Translations under genes and position numbers: made by a program | In this document: positions 9,000-18,741 of the stretch, piece by piece | Layout: each line of letters starts with the position of its first letter | Numbering within the stretch: position 1 is the first letter of the stretch | Assembly: GCA_007693385.1 (NCBI GenBank) | Contig: REDR01000076.1 | Coordinates: 1 to 53,070 of the forward strand | Reading direction: 5' to 3' | Length of the DNA stretch: 53,070 nt | Source of the DNA: Anaerolineaceae bacterium | GTDB lineage: Bacteria > Chloroflexota > Anaerolineae > Aggregatilineales > Phototrophicaceae | The notes under the pieces: model-generated | Told to the model about the DNA's origin: nothing | Seen by the model: the letters and a program-made list of their open reading frames with translations, nothing else | Database searches by the model: none

Positions 9000-9491
9000 T
9001 CAACGGTTTTGTCGGCGCTTGACGACCTGCTGAATACCTAACCCGAAGCTGAGTAAGACGAGGATGCCGCCCAATCCCGCAAACGCCCAGATCGCGTCCG
9101 GTAGACTGCGGTTCAATACCGCACGAGTGGGATCATCCGGATCAACATAAACCATCACTGAAGCGCCGACGGGATACGGGATCAGACGGCGCTCGGCATC
9201 GTCCCGGTTGCGCACGAAGATCGCCCCGCGCAAATCCAATTCATCGCCTTCGTATGTTACACCATCTATCTCATACGTATAAGCCACCCGCCCGATATAG
9301 CGTTCTCCGGTTGTGTCCCACGCATCTTCAACTTCACTGGAAACAATCGTTCCGGGCACTTGCTCCCAGTCCATACTCCCGAGATAATTCAGTGTTTGCC
9401 CACCAAATTGTCCCAACAACAATACGCCCAACACACCGTAAATCACAATTGCAACAGGCGTCAGGCAACCTACAGACCGCAAAAAACGCAT
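9000..9491 (-). CDS. DUF3592 membrane protein
   Basis: A 163-residue protein with an N-terminal membrane helix (about 9-32, TPVAIVIYGVLGVLLLGQF), a soluble beta-rich middle and a C-terminal helix (about 128-150, AFAGLGGILVLLSFGLG) ending in basic KRRQNR. The middle has the DUF3592 hallmark: WEQVPGTIVSSEVED, then YTYEIDGVTYEGDELDL and YPVGASVMVYVDPDDPTRAVL. An upstream ATG at 9545 is open, but the one at 9491 has a proper AAGGAG site 5 nt before it and begins the hydrophobic segment. Function unknown; the neighbours do not suggest one. It stands alone between the repeat block and the ABC permease. Confidence 0.8.
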   Translation of the reverse strand: MRFLRSVGCLTPVAIVIYGVLGVLLLGQFGGQTLNYLGSMDWEQVPGTIVSSEVEDAWDTTGERYIGRVAYTYEIDGVTYEGDELDLRGAIFVRNRDDAERRLIPYPVGASVMVYVDPDDPTRAVLNRSLPDAIWAFAGLGGILVLLSFGLGIQQVVKRRQNR

Positions 9492-9656
9492 GGGTTCTCC
9501 TTCGTCGTGATTGTCATCGGTAAAATAAGCATTATTCACCATCACAACGAGTCATTCCAGCGTTATTCAATACGATTGACGATATGGGAGACCACTTCCG
9601 GCGAAAGACTTCTGAATGTCTCCCCACCGGAAGCGGTTAGATTGTGTAGGCGTTAC

Positions 9657-12107
9657 CTACTCCTGCACACGCAGGGCGGAAGGGATGTCCATTTTTGCCA
9701 TCTTGCGGATATGCAGTACCGGCACCGCCGCCGCCAGCACCACACCAACGATAACCGCCATCAGCAAAGTGCCCGGCGATAGCGCTTGCGTCAGATACAG
9801 GTCGGGCATGGTCAGGTTCATCACCATGTCCAGAATGCGATTGACCGCGAAGATACCAATACCGATACCGACTACTGTCGCCATGATGCCGGTCAGCATA
9901 TTCTCCACCGATGCCATGCGCGTTACACGGCGGATCGGCACACCGAAGGCGAACATCGTGGCGATCTCGCGGGTGCGGTCATCCATGTTGATGCTTGTCG
10001 TGTTATAAGCGATCAGGAACGCCATCAGCAAACCGGCGATGATGACGATGTACAGAATGCCGAGAAAATCTTCCATGATGTCGTCCATCGCGGTTATCAT
10101 CACCGTCATCGGTTGCGCCGATGCGATACCTTGCATATCAAATAACTCGCGCTGAACCTGTCCCACCGTGAAGCCATCCGCCGGGATGACCTGCACATTG
10201 TTGACCATCCCGCCCAGCCCCATCACATCGGCCTGATCGAGATTCATGAACATCTGAAAGCGATACGGGATATTGTGGATACCGGCGACGGTCATCTCTG
10301 TCTCGACCATTACGAAGCTCATCAAGCCGGAGCGATACGGATGCGACAGGATGACGGTATCGCCCACACCGACTCCCATATCAAGCGCCGCCTTGTTAGA
10401 GATGATAACTTCCGTCTGGTTGCCCGGATAATCTCCCGCCCGCAGAGTGGGCTGGTAAAGCGCACCGTTGGCCGGAATCAGGTCGATCATCATGTCTAGC
10501 GTTTCGCCGTTGTGTTGAAGATGCCCGCCGACACGCAATCCGGGCTCGACAGCGCCGGTGCTAAGCGCATCGACAACACCGCTAACCACTTCCGAATCGA
10601 TCGGATACACGAAATCCAGATCAACCATGATGCGGTCAGGCGTATCCAGCGCGATCTCTTCCTGCCCGATTTCCAGCGTGCGAAGCAGGGAGTCGATCAA
10701 GCCGCCGACAACTATGATAACCGTGATCGCCATGCCGATTCCTAGCACCGTCATCAGTGTGCGGCGTGGCTGGCGCAATAGATTGCGCACCGGTATCTGG
10801 CTGAATGTCTTGCCCGGCACCGGGACATTTGCCAGCATAGGCGCCAGCCCGCTACCATCACCGACGCCGTGGCCGGTGCGGATGGCTTCAATCGGTTCAA
10901 CGCGCACCGCCCGCCAGACAGGGGGCAATGTCGCCACGAACGGAATGATGATTCCTAGCGCCGCGCCTTGCAGGAAAGTTCCAATCTGGAACGGCGTCTC
11001 GAACATCGGCATGGCGACGAATTCGGTGAATAGTCCGGCGAAAGCCTGACTCAAAGCCAACCCCAGCAATAAGCCGAAGGTGACACCCAACACCGCGATC
11101 TGCAAGCTAACCAGTAGCGGGCGGATCATGATGACGCGAGCAGGCACGCCCAGCGCCATATTGATGCCGATTTGCCGCCGTTGCGATTCGATCATCCGGT
11201 TCACCAGATTGAACGCGGCGAAGGCCGCGCCCGCCAGAAATAGCGCGGTGATGATGTTGAACATGACCTGATCGTTGTCGATGTCCTCATACGCCCAATG
11301 ATACACACGGTCATCAATGGGAAGCATGAACGTCAGGCCGGTATCGGCGGTTTCCTGCACCACATCAGCGATTTGCGAGCGAATGGCGGCGACATCCGCG
11401 CCATCAGCCAACGTCAGGATCGCCTCATTGACCAGCCCTTCGCGCCCGGCCATCGCCTGCGCCGTCTGCATCGGTACGAACAGCGCCGCGAAGTTGGCTT
11501 CGGCCATCAGCCCACCCTCATCAGTCATCACGATGAAGTATTCCGGGCCGATGCCCACGCTTGCGACTTCCAGCGTATGGCCGCCGCTTATGGTGACATT
11601 CGCGCCCGGCTCTAGCCCGTAGTGGTTGGCGAAGTTGTGTTCCAGCGCCACGATAGATGCGCCGTCATCAATCGCATCGAACGGGCGGCCTGCTGTCGTA
11701 TAGATTTTGTTGACCAGCGGCCCGCCGTCCTGCACGTTGACGCCGATCACACGACCCGGCACCAGAATAGTCTGTTCGCCGTCGGAGGCGTCAACCTGTG
11801 TCGGGTAGATCAAGCGCGTATCGACATCCAGGATCGCGTCCGCGTTCGGGATGCTCCGTATCGCTTCCAGCAAAACATCCTGTTCGATGAAGCTGTTATC
11901 GGGCGACATCGCACGCAGATCGTACATATTCAGTAGCCCATAGCTGTCATCATTCGCCTGTTGACGCCATGGCGAGCTACTGCTCAAGCCGGTATAGACG
12001 CCGGTGCCCAGCGCAATAATCAGCGCGATGGCGAAAACCTGCAACCAGCGATCACGCAAATCCCGCCATGACCAGCGTAGCCACAATCCAAGCATGTTAT
12101 TATTCAT
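9657..12107 (-). CDS. ABC transporter permease, FtsX/MacB/LolC type
   Basis: An 816-residue integral membrane protein with two FtsX-type permease modules. TM1 (about 20-38, WLQVFAIALIIALGTGVYTGL) is followed by a large extracytoplasmic MacB-like domain. Three helices lie around 280-400 (ITALFLAGAAFAAFNLVNR onward). A second TM (about 455-475, TVLGIGMAITVIIVVGGLID), a second extracytoplasmic domain and a final three-helix block with HIRKMAKMDIPSALRVQE close the protein. Such proteins do mechanotransmission or extrude lipids, peptides or drugs rather than import sugars. The ATG at 12107, just after an in-frame GTG, has AGGAG 9 nt upstream. It lies 35 bp after its ATPase gene. Confidence 0.88.
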   Translation of the reverse strand: MNNNMLGLWLRWSWRDLRDRWLQVFAIALIIALGTGVYTGLSSSSPWRQQANDDSYGLLNMYDLRAMSPDNSFIEQDVLLEAIRSIPNADAILDVDTRLIYPTQVDASDGEQTILVPGRVIGVNVQDGGPLVNKIYTTAGRPFDAIDDGASIVALEHNFANHYGLEPGANVTISGGHTLEVASVGIGPEYFIVMTDEGGLMAEANFAALFVPMQTAQAMAGREGLVNEAILTLADGADVAAIRSQIADVVQETADTGLTFMLPIDDRVYHWAYEDIDNDQVMFNIITALFLAGAAFAAFNLVNRMIESQRRQIGINMALGVPARVIMIRPLLVSLQIAVLGVTFGLLLGLALSQAFAGLFTEFVAMPMFETPFQIGTFLQGAALGIIIPFVATLPPVWRAVRVEPIEAIRTGHGVGDGSGLAPMLANVPVPGKTFSQIPVRNLLRQPRRTLMTVLGIGMAITVIIVVGGLIDSLLRTLEIGQEEIALDTPDRIMVDLDFVYPIDSEVVSGVVDALSTGAVEPGLRVGGHLQHNGETLDMMIDLIPANGALYQPTLRAGDYPGNQTEVIISNKAALDMGVGVGDTVILSHPYRSGLMSFVMVETEMTVAGIHNIPYRFQMFMNLDQADVMGLGGMVNNVQVIPADGFTVGQVQRELFDMQGIASAQPMTVMITAMDDIMEDFLGILYIVIIAGLLMAFLIAYNTTSINMDDRTREIATMFAFGVPIRRVTRMASVENMLTGIMATVVGIGIGIFAVNRILDMVMNLTMPDLYLTQALSPGTLLMAVIVGVVLAAAVPVLHIRKMAKMDIPSALRVQE

Positions 12108-12142
12108 CACTTCATTCTCCTTTGCGGTATATATCCGCCGGT

Positions 12143-12922
12143 CTACCAGTGCAGATCGCTGACACTAGCGCGGCCACCCTTAGGCGGTCCGTCGCTCTCG
12201 ACATGGCCGCTACTCAGTTCAATCACGCGGTCAGCAATGCGCGAAATCTCGCGGTTGTGCGTCACGACCAGAACCGTCTTGCCGTTACCCGCCTGCGCCT
12301 GTAGCAATTCCAGAATTTGAATGCCGGTATCGAAGTCTAATTGTCCGGTTGGCTCATCAGCCAGCAAAACCGGACTGTTAGCCGCCAGAGCGCGGGCGAT
12401 GGCGACGCGCTGTTGTTCGCCGCCGGAAAGCTGATGCGGGAAGTTGTGCAGACGATCCTGCAAGCTGACCTGTGCCAGCACTTCGGCGGCGTCGCGCCCT
12501 TCATCACCGTGCGCCATCTCCGCGCCGAATTGCACGTTTTCCAGCGCGGTCAATCCGGGAAACAGATTAAACGTCTGGAAGATAAATCCCACCGTCTCGC
12601 GGCGGAACTTGAAGCGCTCACCACGACTCGCGCCAGTCATGCGCTGGCCGTTGATGGTGATTTTCCCGCCGCTTGGCGTATCGAGTGAACCGATCAGGTT
12701 GAGCAATGTGGTTTTTCCGCTACCTGATGGCCCCAGCACAACGACGAATTCGCCGCGTCCGATGCTCAACGAAACTTCCGAAAGCGCAGTGACGCTCACT
12801 TCACCTAGCTGGTATACTTTGCTGATGCGCTCTAGTTGAATCATCGGCGGGCGTTGGCCGTTGTTGCTCATCGCCTTTTGCGGCGCTTGTGGCTGTTCAC
12901 GTGTTTGTGTCGGGTTTTGCAT
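12143..12922 (-). CDS. ABC transporter ATP-binding protein, LolD/MacB type
   Basis: The 259-residue cytoplasmic ATPase partner of the FtsX-type permease. Walker A is GPSGSGKTT, the Q-loop region is [18 protein letters not shown] (characteristic of the LolD/FtsE/MacB group), the signature is [15 protein letters not shown] and Walker B is [12 protein letters not shown]. The frame extends 5 codons upstream to an ATG at 12937, but that start has no ribosome site. The ATG at 12922 has GGAG 9 nt before it and is preferred. About 25 unstructured Q/P-rich residues precede the ATPase core. The pair is divergent from the LuxR regulator gene across a 275-bp gap. Confidence 0.9.
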   Translation of the reverse strand: MQNPTQTREQPQAPQKAMSNNGQRPPMIQLERISKVYQLGEVSVTALSEVSLSIGRGEFVVVLGPSGSGKTTLLNLIGSLDTPSGGKITINGQRMTGASRGERFKFRRETVGFIFQTFNLFPGLTALENVQFGAEMAHGDEGRDAAEVLAQVSLQDRLHNFPHQLSGGEQQRVAIARALAANSPVLLADEPTGQLDFDTGIQILELLQAQAGNGKTVLVVTHNREISRIADRVIELSSGHVESDGPPKGGRASVSDLHW

Positions 12923-13040
12923 GTCGATTTTCTCCATATATTGAACGAACGATCACAGGCGAACCTGTTTGTAACTTCATCATAAGAGATCAATCAACAC
13001 CAACGCACTACCCGAAAGTATAGTTCGGGGACTGTCTGAA

Positions 13041-13095
13041 GTAGGGGCGCGGCGTGCTACGCCCGCCTGCAATATTCTATATCGCCAACAACCTG
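13041..13095 (-). repeat. Second copy of the dispersed GGCGAT/GGGCG element
   Basis: On the minus strand this stretch starts CAGGTTGTTGGCGAT (13095-13081) and runs into GGGCGTAGCACGCCGCGCCC (13064-13045). The same order of motifs occurs on the plus strand at 8740-8800. The palindrome GGGCG...CGCCC is at 13045-13064. It lies in the gap between the divergent ABC ATPase and LuxR genes. The rest of that gap (12938-13197) shows no gene. Confidence 0.6.
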
Positions 13096-13197
13096 AAATG
13101 TACGTAATGCTCGTGTGCTGTTTGACAGCGTAAACGCAATCAGATTATGCTTAAGAAGATGTACCCGAACAAACAGGGCGAGGGAATATAGTTAACC

Positions 13198-15927
13198 GTG
13201 CAAATACCAATAACCGGCGGACAGCCTTCCGACCTACCCGCAACGAAGTTTTACGCGCCTGCTTTGCCCGGTAATCTGCTGGCGCGAGAGCGTCTGCACG
13301 ATCAATTGATGCTTGCGATGCAATCCCGCTTTACGTTGTTGTCCGCGCCGGCTGGCGCAGGTAAGACGACCTTGCTGAACTCGTGGCGGACAAACAAGCA
13401 AGCGGGGCAAAAGATGGTGTGGTTATCACTGGATGCGTCCGATAATGATGTGGTGCATTTCTGGTCATATATCGCCATCGCCCTCAAGCAAATGCACGGC
13501 ATCGGCGATCATGTGTTGTCTACGCTGAAATCTTCGCTTAAACCATCGATCAACGCCGCGCTCACCCAACTGTGCGAAGAACTGGCGGCACATAATGAAA
13601 ACTATCTGCTGATTTTAGATGATTACCACTTCATTGATGAGCCGTATATCCACGACACACTACTGCAATTTATCGAGCAAATGCCGCCCAATATTCACAT
13701 CATCATCGCCACTCGCGTTGATCCGCCGTTGCCATTAGCCCGCCTACGGGCGCATGGCCTGATGACCGAGATACGCATTGCTGATCTGCGCTTCACGCAA
13801 ACTGAAATTGCCGAGCTAGTGGCGCGTCGCCTGACAATTGAACTCTCCGAAGCGGATTTAACCGCACTGGAAACAGTAACGGAAGGCTGGGTCGCTGGCT
13901 TGCAATTGGTGTTGCTCTCCATGCAGGACAAACGCGACATAACCGCATTCATCGCGTCTCTGTCCGGAACACATCGCTTTATCGCCGACTATCTCGCAGA
14001 GGAAGTATTGCGCTCTCAACCGGAAGCCGTTCAAGACTTTCTGTTACACACAGCGCATCTCAAGATGCTATGTGGCGATCTGTGCGATGCCGTCACCGGT
14101 TCTGATGATGGTCAGCGTATGCTCGAATGGTTGGAACGCGCCAACCTGTTTCTGGTGGCGCTGGATGATGAGCGGCGCTGGTATCGCTATCATCATCTCT
14201 TCGCGGATTTTCTACGCAAACAACAAGCGCAACAACTCGCCGACGATCAGCCAGAATTATACACTCGCGCCGCCGCGTGGTGCCAGACGGCGGGCGATTC
14301 CACCAGCGCGATTGACTACGCTCTGGCCGCCGGTGATTTCGATTCCGTCGTTCGGCTGATCGTCGCCCACGCGGAAGCACGCCTCAGCATCGGCGAAGTC
14401 GGGACGGTGCGCCGTTGGTTGGCTGGTTTGCCGGAGCATGTGCGGCGGGATCATCCGATCTTGAGCCTGTATCACGCGTGGATACTGATGAACACCGGTC
14501 AGGTTGACCGGATTGATGCCGCACTTGTCGCGGCGGAAACCGCATTAAAATCAGAATCGTTGACGCTGACCGGTACTGAATGTCGTATCGTAGCCGGAGA
14601 AATCGCCGCCATGCGCGGTATGATGATGATGGTCGTCATGCAAAGGCCGTCATTCGAGTTCACCGCACAAGCCTCTGAATTGTTGTCGCCAGATAACTGG
14701 CTGACCGGCTTGAACCTGTTCAATCTCGGCTTCGCTTATGCGTGGCGTGGCGAGATCGACACCGCACGAAACACGCTACAGGCCGCCACTGAATCTAGCC
14801 TGAACAGCAATAACCTGTACGTGGCGGCCATGTCTATCGCCGCCCACAGCCTGTTTTATGCTTATTGGGGCGACCTCAACATGGCCGATACAGTCTGCAA
14901 ACAGGGACAGGCCGACATCGGGCCTGAGCGTATCAAACAGCCGGTTGCTCATCTGCTATACGCCGCGAAAGCGGAACTTGACCGCGAACGCGGCTATCTA
15001 CAGTCCGCCCGCGATCTATCACGGACGGCTATTCAGCAATTAACGCCGATGGAAAATCCCGAATTGGTGGTCGAATCGCACATCACATTAGCCCGTACGC
15101 TGTATGCGTTGGGCGATCACGACATAGCGTTTGAAACGCTCGACAAACTAGAGGCTATATGCGATAGCCCACTCGTGATGATATGGTCGCGCATACAGGT
15201 CAATTGTCATCGCGTGCGACTGGAAATCAAAACAGGCGATGTTGATCGCGCTTCCGGCAGGATGCACACCATCAACCATTATTGGGCACAGATGGCGCAT
15301 ATCGTCGCTGATAGCCATATCGCTTTTCATCACGATTACGTCGCCTTCACCGAGATTCGTCTGCTCATCGCGCAGAACCGCTATCAGGATGCGCTCGACA
15401 AACTGAACGGTTATCTCGATATGTTGACATCACTTCTCGGTTGCGAGCCGCCGCCCTCAACCCGCATCGAAGCGGGCATCTTGCGAACATTGATCCTGCA
15501 TGGACTAGAAGGACACTCGCACCGCGTCTACCGTGTGCTGGCCGAAGCGCTAGCTCTGGCCGCACCGCAACGTTACGTTCGTCTCTTCGCTGATGAAGAC
15601 CGTCCATTAACCCATCTGATCTATCATCTACCGGCGCGTTTATTGACGCAGTACGATGTCCCGCGTGACTACATCCGCTTGTTGCTATCCAGCGCCGACT
15701 ATCGGCCAGCAGAAAAGTCGCACTCCGAGCTATTTGAAGCGCTGAGCGAACGCGAAATTGAGGTGTTACAGATGGTCTCCGACGGCTATGCTAATCAAGA
15801 GATCGCCGAAGAACTGCACGTCAGCATCAGCACCGTTAAATGGCATCTGTCCAACATCTACGGCAAGCTCGGCGTGAACAAGCGCACACAAGCCGTCCTC
15901 CGCGCTAGAGAACTCGAACTACTATAA
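13198..15927 (+). CDS. MalT-like LuxR-family ATP-dependent regulator
   Basis: A 909-residue STAND-ATPase transcription activator. Walker A is SAPAGAGKTTLLNSW (about 54-68), Walker B is YLLILDDYH (about 137-145), and the middle is a long helical TPR-like sensor region. The C-terminal LuxR helix-turn-helix starts at about 845 (LSEREIEVLQMVSDGYANQEIAEELHV, then STVKWHLSNIYGKLGVNKRTQA). This is the layout of MalT. The start is a GTG; a weak GAGGG lies 11 nt upstream, so the start is less certain than most. MalT senses maltotriose, but the ligand here is unknown. It could control the nearby ABC pair, xylB or distant genes. Confidence 0.9.
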   Translation: MQIPITGGQPSDLPATKFYAPALPGNLLARERLHDQLMLAMQSRFTLLSAPAGAGKTTLLNSWRTNKQAGQKMVWLSLDASDNDVVHFWSYIAIALKQMHGIGDHVLSTLKSSLKPSINAALTQLCEELAAHNENYLLILDDYHFIDEPYIHDTLLQFIEQMPPNIHIIIATRVDPPLPLARLRAHGLMTEIRIADLRFTQTEIAELVARRLTIELSEADLTALETVTEGWVAGLQLVLLSMQDKRDITAFIASLSGTHRFIADYLAEEVLRSQPEAVQDFLLHTAHLKMLCGDLCDAVTGSDDGQRMLEWLERANLFLVALDDERRWYRYHHLFADFLRKQQAQQLADDQPELYTRAAAWCQTAGDSTSAIDYALAAGDFDSVVRLIVAHAEARLSIGEVGTVRRWLAGLPEHVRRDHPILSLYHAWILMNTGQVDRIDAALVAAETALKSESLTLTGTECRIVAGEIAAMRGMMMMVVMQRPSFEFTAQASELLSPDNWLTGLNLFNLGFAYAWRGEIDTARNTLQAATESSLNSNNLYVAAMSIAAHSLFYAYWGDLNMADTVCKQGQADIGPERIKQPVAHLLYAAKAELDRERGYLQSARDLSRTAIQQLTPMENPELVVESHITLARTLYALGDHDIAFETLDKLEAICDSPLVMIWSRIQVNCHRVRLEIKTGDVDRASGRMHTINHYWAQMAHIVADSHIAFHHDYVAFTEIRLLIAQNRYQDALDKLNGYLDMLTSLLGCEPPPSTRIEAGILRTLILHGLEGHSHRVYRVLAEALALAAPQRYVRLFADEDRPLTHLIYHLPARLLTQYDVPRDYIRLLLSSADYRPAEKSHSELFEALSEREIEVLQMVSDGYANQEIAEELHVSISTVKWHLSNIYGKLGVNKRTQAVLRARELELL

Positions 15928-16041
15928 AGAACACGCTCCTTCATCCCCATCATCGACTCGGGGGAGTAACTCGGGTAAACTTCAGATGTGGTTAGCCGGT
16001 TACTCAGAAGCCGCCACTTGACCCAATACACAAAGATTGCG

Positions 16042-16060
16042 CCGTCGCTATTTTCGACGG
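16042..16060 (+). other. Small hairpin in the xylB leader
   Basis: CCGTCG (16042-16047) pairs with CGACGG (16055-16060) across a 7-nt loop, 5 nt before the AGGA ribosome site of xylB. It may tune translation initiation, or be chance. The remainder of the 149-bp gap after the LuxR gene shows no clear terminator. Confidence 0.3.
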
Positions 16061-16076
16061 AGATTAGGAATTTTTT

Positions 16077-17573
16077 ATGCCTTTATTTATGGGAATAGAC
16101 ATCAGCACGACCAGCGCCAAAGCATTGATTATCAACGAAAAAGGCGACGTGATCGCCACCGGAAGCGTACCGCAACCGATCAGCCATCCGCGCCCGCTAT
16201 GGAGCGAGCAAAACCCCGCCGACTGGTGGGACGGTGTGAGCCGCGCCATCCGCGAAGCGCTGGACTCTGCCGGAATCACCGGCGAGCGCATCGCCGCCAT
16301 CGGCATGACCGGCCAGATGCACGGCTTAGTCATGCTGGATAGCGACGGCGAAGTGCTACGCCCGTCCATCTTATGGAATGACCAGCGCACACAGGCACAA
16401 TGCGACTGGATGACCGAGCGCATTGGCGCGGAACGGTTGATCCAGCTCACCGGCAACCGCGCCCTGACCGGCTTCACCGCGCCCAAGCTCTTATGGGTAC
16501 GCGAACACGAGCCGGACATTTATGCGCGTTGCGCCCATATCCTGCTACCAAAAGATTACATCCGTTATAAATTGACCGGCGTCTATGCTACCGATTTAGC
16601 GGGGGCGTCGGGCACATCTCTACTGAACGTCGCCGAGCGCGATTGGTCAACCGAAGTCACCGACGCGCTAGAAATCCCGCGTGAATGGTTGCCCCCCGTC
16701 CACGAAGGCACGGCAATCACCGGCGAGATCAGCGCCGAAGCCGCCGCACTAACTGGCCTGCACGCTGGAACGCCGGTTGTCGGCGGCGGTGGCGATCAGG
16801 CGGCGGGCGCGGTGGGCATGGGCTGTGTCGCGCCGGATATTATCGGCGTCACGGTGGGCACGTCGGGCGTCGTCTTCGCGCCGTTAGATCGCTATGCCTA
16901 TGAGCCGGATGGACGCCTACACGCTTTCTGCCATGCGGTGCCCGGCGCGTGGCATTTCATGGGCGTGATGCTTAGCGCGGCGGGTAGCTTGCAATGGGCG
17001 CGGGACACCATCGCCCCCGACATCGCCTTTGACGCGTTACTGGAAGAAGCGGAGACAGCACCGGCGGGCAGTGAAGGGTTGTTGTTCCTGCCGTACCTGA
17101 GCGGCGAGCGCACCCCCCACCCCGACCCGAACGCACGCGGCGCTTTCATCGGCTTGACCGCCCGCCACACCCGCGCCCACATGATCCGCGCCGTGTTGGA
17201 GGGCGTCGCGTTCGGCTTAAAAGACAGTTTCGCGCTGATCGCGGCGGCGGGCTTGCCGGATACCTACACGGTACGCATTAGCGGCGGCGGCGCGAAGAGT
17301 CCGCTATGGCAGAGCATCATCGCCGATGTACTAGGCGCACCATTGGTCAACGTCAATACGCCGGAAGCTGGTGCATTCGGCGCGGCGCTATTGGGTGCGG
17401 TGGGCGTCGGCGCGTTCGCCGATGTGCCGTCAGCTTGCGCGGCCACCATCCAGACCGGCCACCGTGTCGAACCATCACCGGCGGGCGTGGCGCTATACAG
17501 CCGCCTGCACGCCCGCTATCAATCGCTATATCCGGTGCTGTCCGATCTATTCGCACAGATGGCGGAGGACTAA
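16077..17573 (+). CDS. xylB: Xylulokinase (FGGY family)
   Basis: Phosphorylates D-xylulose to xylulose-5-phosphate after xylose isomerase. The 498-residue length is standard. The N-terminal ATPase fold starts with FMGIDISTTSAKALIIN. The sugar site contains AIGMTGQMHGLVMLD and SILWNDQRT, the catalytic-base motif is GGGGDQAAGAVGMG, and the C-terminal half has FLPYLSGERTPHPDPNARG and RISGGGAKSPLWQSIIADV. An AGGA site lies 7 nt before the ATG. The gene is convergent with the COG0523 GTPase gene (7 bp between stops) and lies on the opposite strand from xylA, so the two are controlled separately. Confidence 0.93.
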   Translation: MPLFMGIDISTTSAKALIINEKGDVIATGSVPQPISHPRPLWSEQNPADWWDGVSRAIREALDSAGITGERIAAIGMTGQMHGLVMLDSDGEVLRPSILWNDQRTQAQCDWMTERIGAERLIQLTGNRALTGFTAPKLLWVREHEPDIYARCAHILLPKDYIRYKLTGVYATDLAGASGTSLLNVAERDWSTEVTDALEIPREWLPPVHEGTAITGEISAEAAALTGLHAGTPVVGGGGDQAAGAVGMGCVAPDIIGVTVGTSGVVFAPLDRYAYEPDGRLHAFCHAVPGAWHFMGVMLSAAGSLQWARDTIAPDIAFDALLEEAETAPAGSEGLLFLPYLSGERTPHPDPNARGAFIGLTARHTRAHMIRAVLEGVAFGLKDSFALIAAAGLPDTYTVRISGGGAKSPLWQSIIADVLGAPLVNVNTPEAGAFGAALLGAVGVGAFADVPSACAATIQTGHRVEPSPAGVALYSRLHARYQSLYPVLSDLFAQMAED

Positions 17574-17580
17574 CAGCGCG

Positions 17581-18663
17581 TCATATCATGCGATGGGTGG
17601 GGCGCGGATACGCCGGATGAAAGTGGGCGCTATCCGAGACTTCAAAGACCCCGCCCGCGTATTCTTCACGTGTGTGCGCCACCGCCGCCGCCACCCACTC
17701 ATGCAACGTTTCGGCGTTGATCTGGGCGCGGCAATTTATCGCCAGCGTCGCGGTATCGCCGGTAAAAGTCGTCGGGATGCCGTCCTGCCAATCGCCCTGC
17801 TTGAGCGTAGTCAGGCTGATTTTAGTCGGTGTCGTCCCGTCATCAATCAAGAATTTCAGGTGTCCGATGGCGACGACTTCGCGTTCTAGCGGCGCGGCGA
17901 TGCGCTCAATCAGGCTGATGAGCGCCGGACGTAAGGCGGCCTCATCCGGCAATGTTATGCGTACGCTCTGGTCAAGCCATGCCAGCGCCGCCTCGCCCGC
18001 GCCGTAACGGTCGTAGTCGATGTCAAGCGTCGCCTGTGATAGCGGCGGATCATCGCCCTGTATATCGTCTAACCATGCGGCGATGTCGTCATCATTCAGC
18101 GTGTTCTGCAACCGGATGCGTTTTTCCGGATAGCGCTGACGGGCGCGTTCGGCGGTATCCTGTGCGTCATCGGGCGATAGCAAATCCACCTTGTTGATGA
18201 CCAGCATACCGGCTTCTTCGATCTGTTGATCGAAGATGTAGACCACATCTTCACTGAAGGGAAGCGGACGATCCAGCAAGCGCTGACGCAATAGCCGCGC
18301 ATCCGCGAAAACCGAAAAACTGGTCGGCGGATGACTCAGCGACAGAAGCGGCTTTATCACCGTCGCCACGATGTCGGCGCACGAACCGACGGATTCCGCG
18401 AAGATAACATCCGGCTGTCCCGTCGCTTGAAGCTGGTGCAGACGGTCATCCAGATCATCGTAATGACAACAGAAGCAACCGCCGCCGACCTCCACTGTCG
18501 GGATTTGCAGGTGATTCATGAACAGCGTATCGACCAGATATTTACCCTGATCGTTAGTCACCACGCCGACGCGCAAGCCGGACGCGATCAGGGCGCGAGC
18601 CGCCCCCGCGATAGCGGTTGTCTTGCCACTACCCAAAAATCCGCCAACAAGATGTAATTTCAT
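17581..18663 (-). CDS. COG0523 (CobW/G3E-type) metal-chaperone GTPase
   Basis: A 360-residue P-loop GTPase. Walker A is GGFLGSGKTTA (7-17), the family's metal-binding CxCC motif is GCFCCHYDD (C63, C65, C66), Walker B surroundings are VIFAESVGSCADIV, the base-recognition motif is NKVDLL, and a CobW C-terminal-type domain ends the protein. G3E GTPases insert or deliver metals (Co for cobalamin, Zn, Ni, Fe). As the last gene of an operon that encodes two UroD-type methyltransferase-like proteins and a corrinoid domain, a role in loading zinc or handling cobalt/corrinoid for these is a reasonable inference. A GAGGA site lies 7 nt before the ATG. Metal identity cannot be told from the sequence. 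Confidence 0.85.
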   Translation of the reverse strand: MKLHLVGGFLGSGKTTAIAGAARALIASGLRVGVVTNDQGKYLVDTLFMNHLQIPTVEVGGGCFCCHYDDLDDRLHQLQATGQPDVIFAESVGSCADIVATVIKPLLSLSHPPTSFSVFADARLLRQRLLDRPLPFSEDVVYIFDQQIEEAGMLVINKVDLLSPDDAQDTAERARQRYPEKRIRLQNTLNDDDIAAWLDDIQGDDPPLSQATLDIDYDRYGAGEAALAWLDQSVRITLPDEAALRPALISLIERIAAPLEREVVAIGHLKFLIDDGTTPTKISLTTLKQGDWQDGIPTTFTGDTATLAINCRAQINAETLHEWVAAAVAHTREEYAGGVFEVSDSAHFHPAYPRPTHRMI

Positions 18664-18699
18664 CGTCAGTTCCTCACGGTTTGGTCGGTCAGCGCGTGG

Positions 18700-18729
18700 C
18701 GGGGGAACACGATAGGCCGCGCTCCCCCG
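18700..18729 (-). other. Intergenic stem-loop before the COG0523 gene
   Basis: In the 78-bp gap between the UroD-thioredoxin gene and the GTPase gene, CGGGGGA and TCCCCCG form a 7-bp stem with a 16-nt loop. No T-tract follows, so it is more likely an mRNA processing or stability element than a full terminator. Confidence 0.4.
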
Positions 18730-18741
18730 TGTATATGCGGG

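Noticed and set aside
15928-16076. Terminator after the LuxR gene
   Set aside because: Only a weak CCCC/GGGG pairing without a T-tract was seen.
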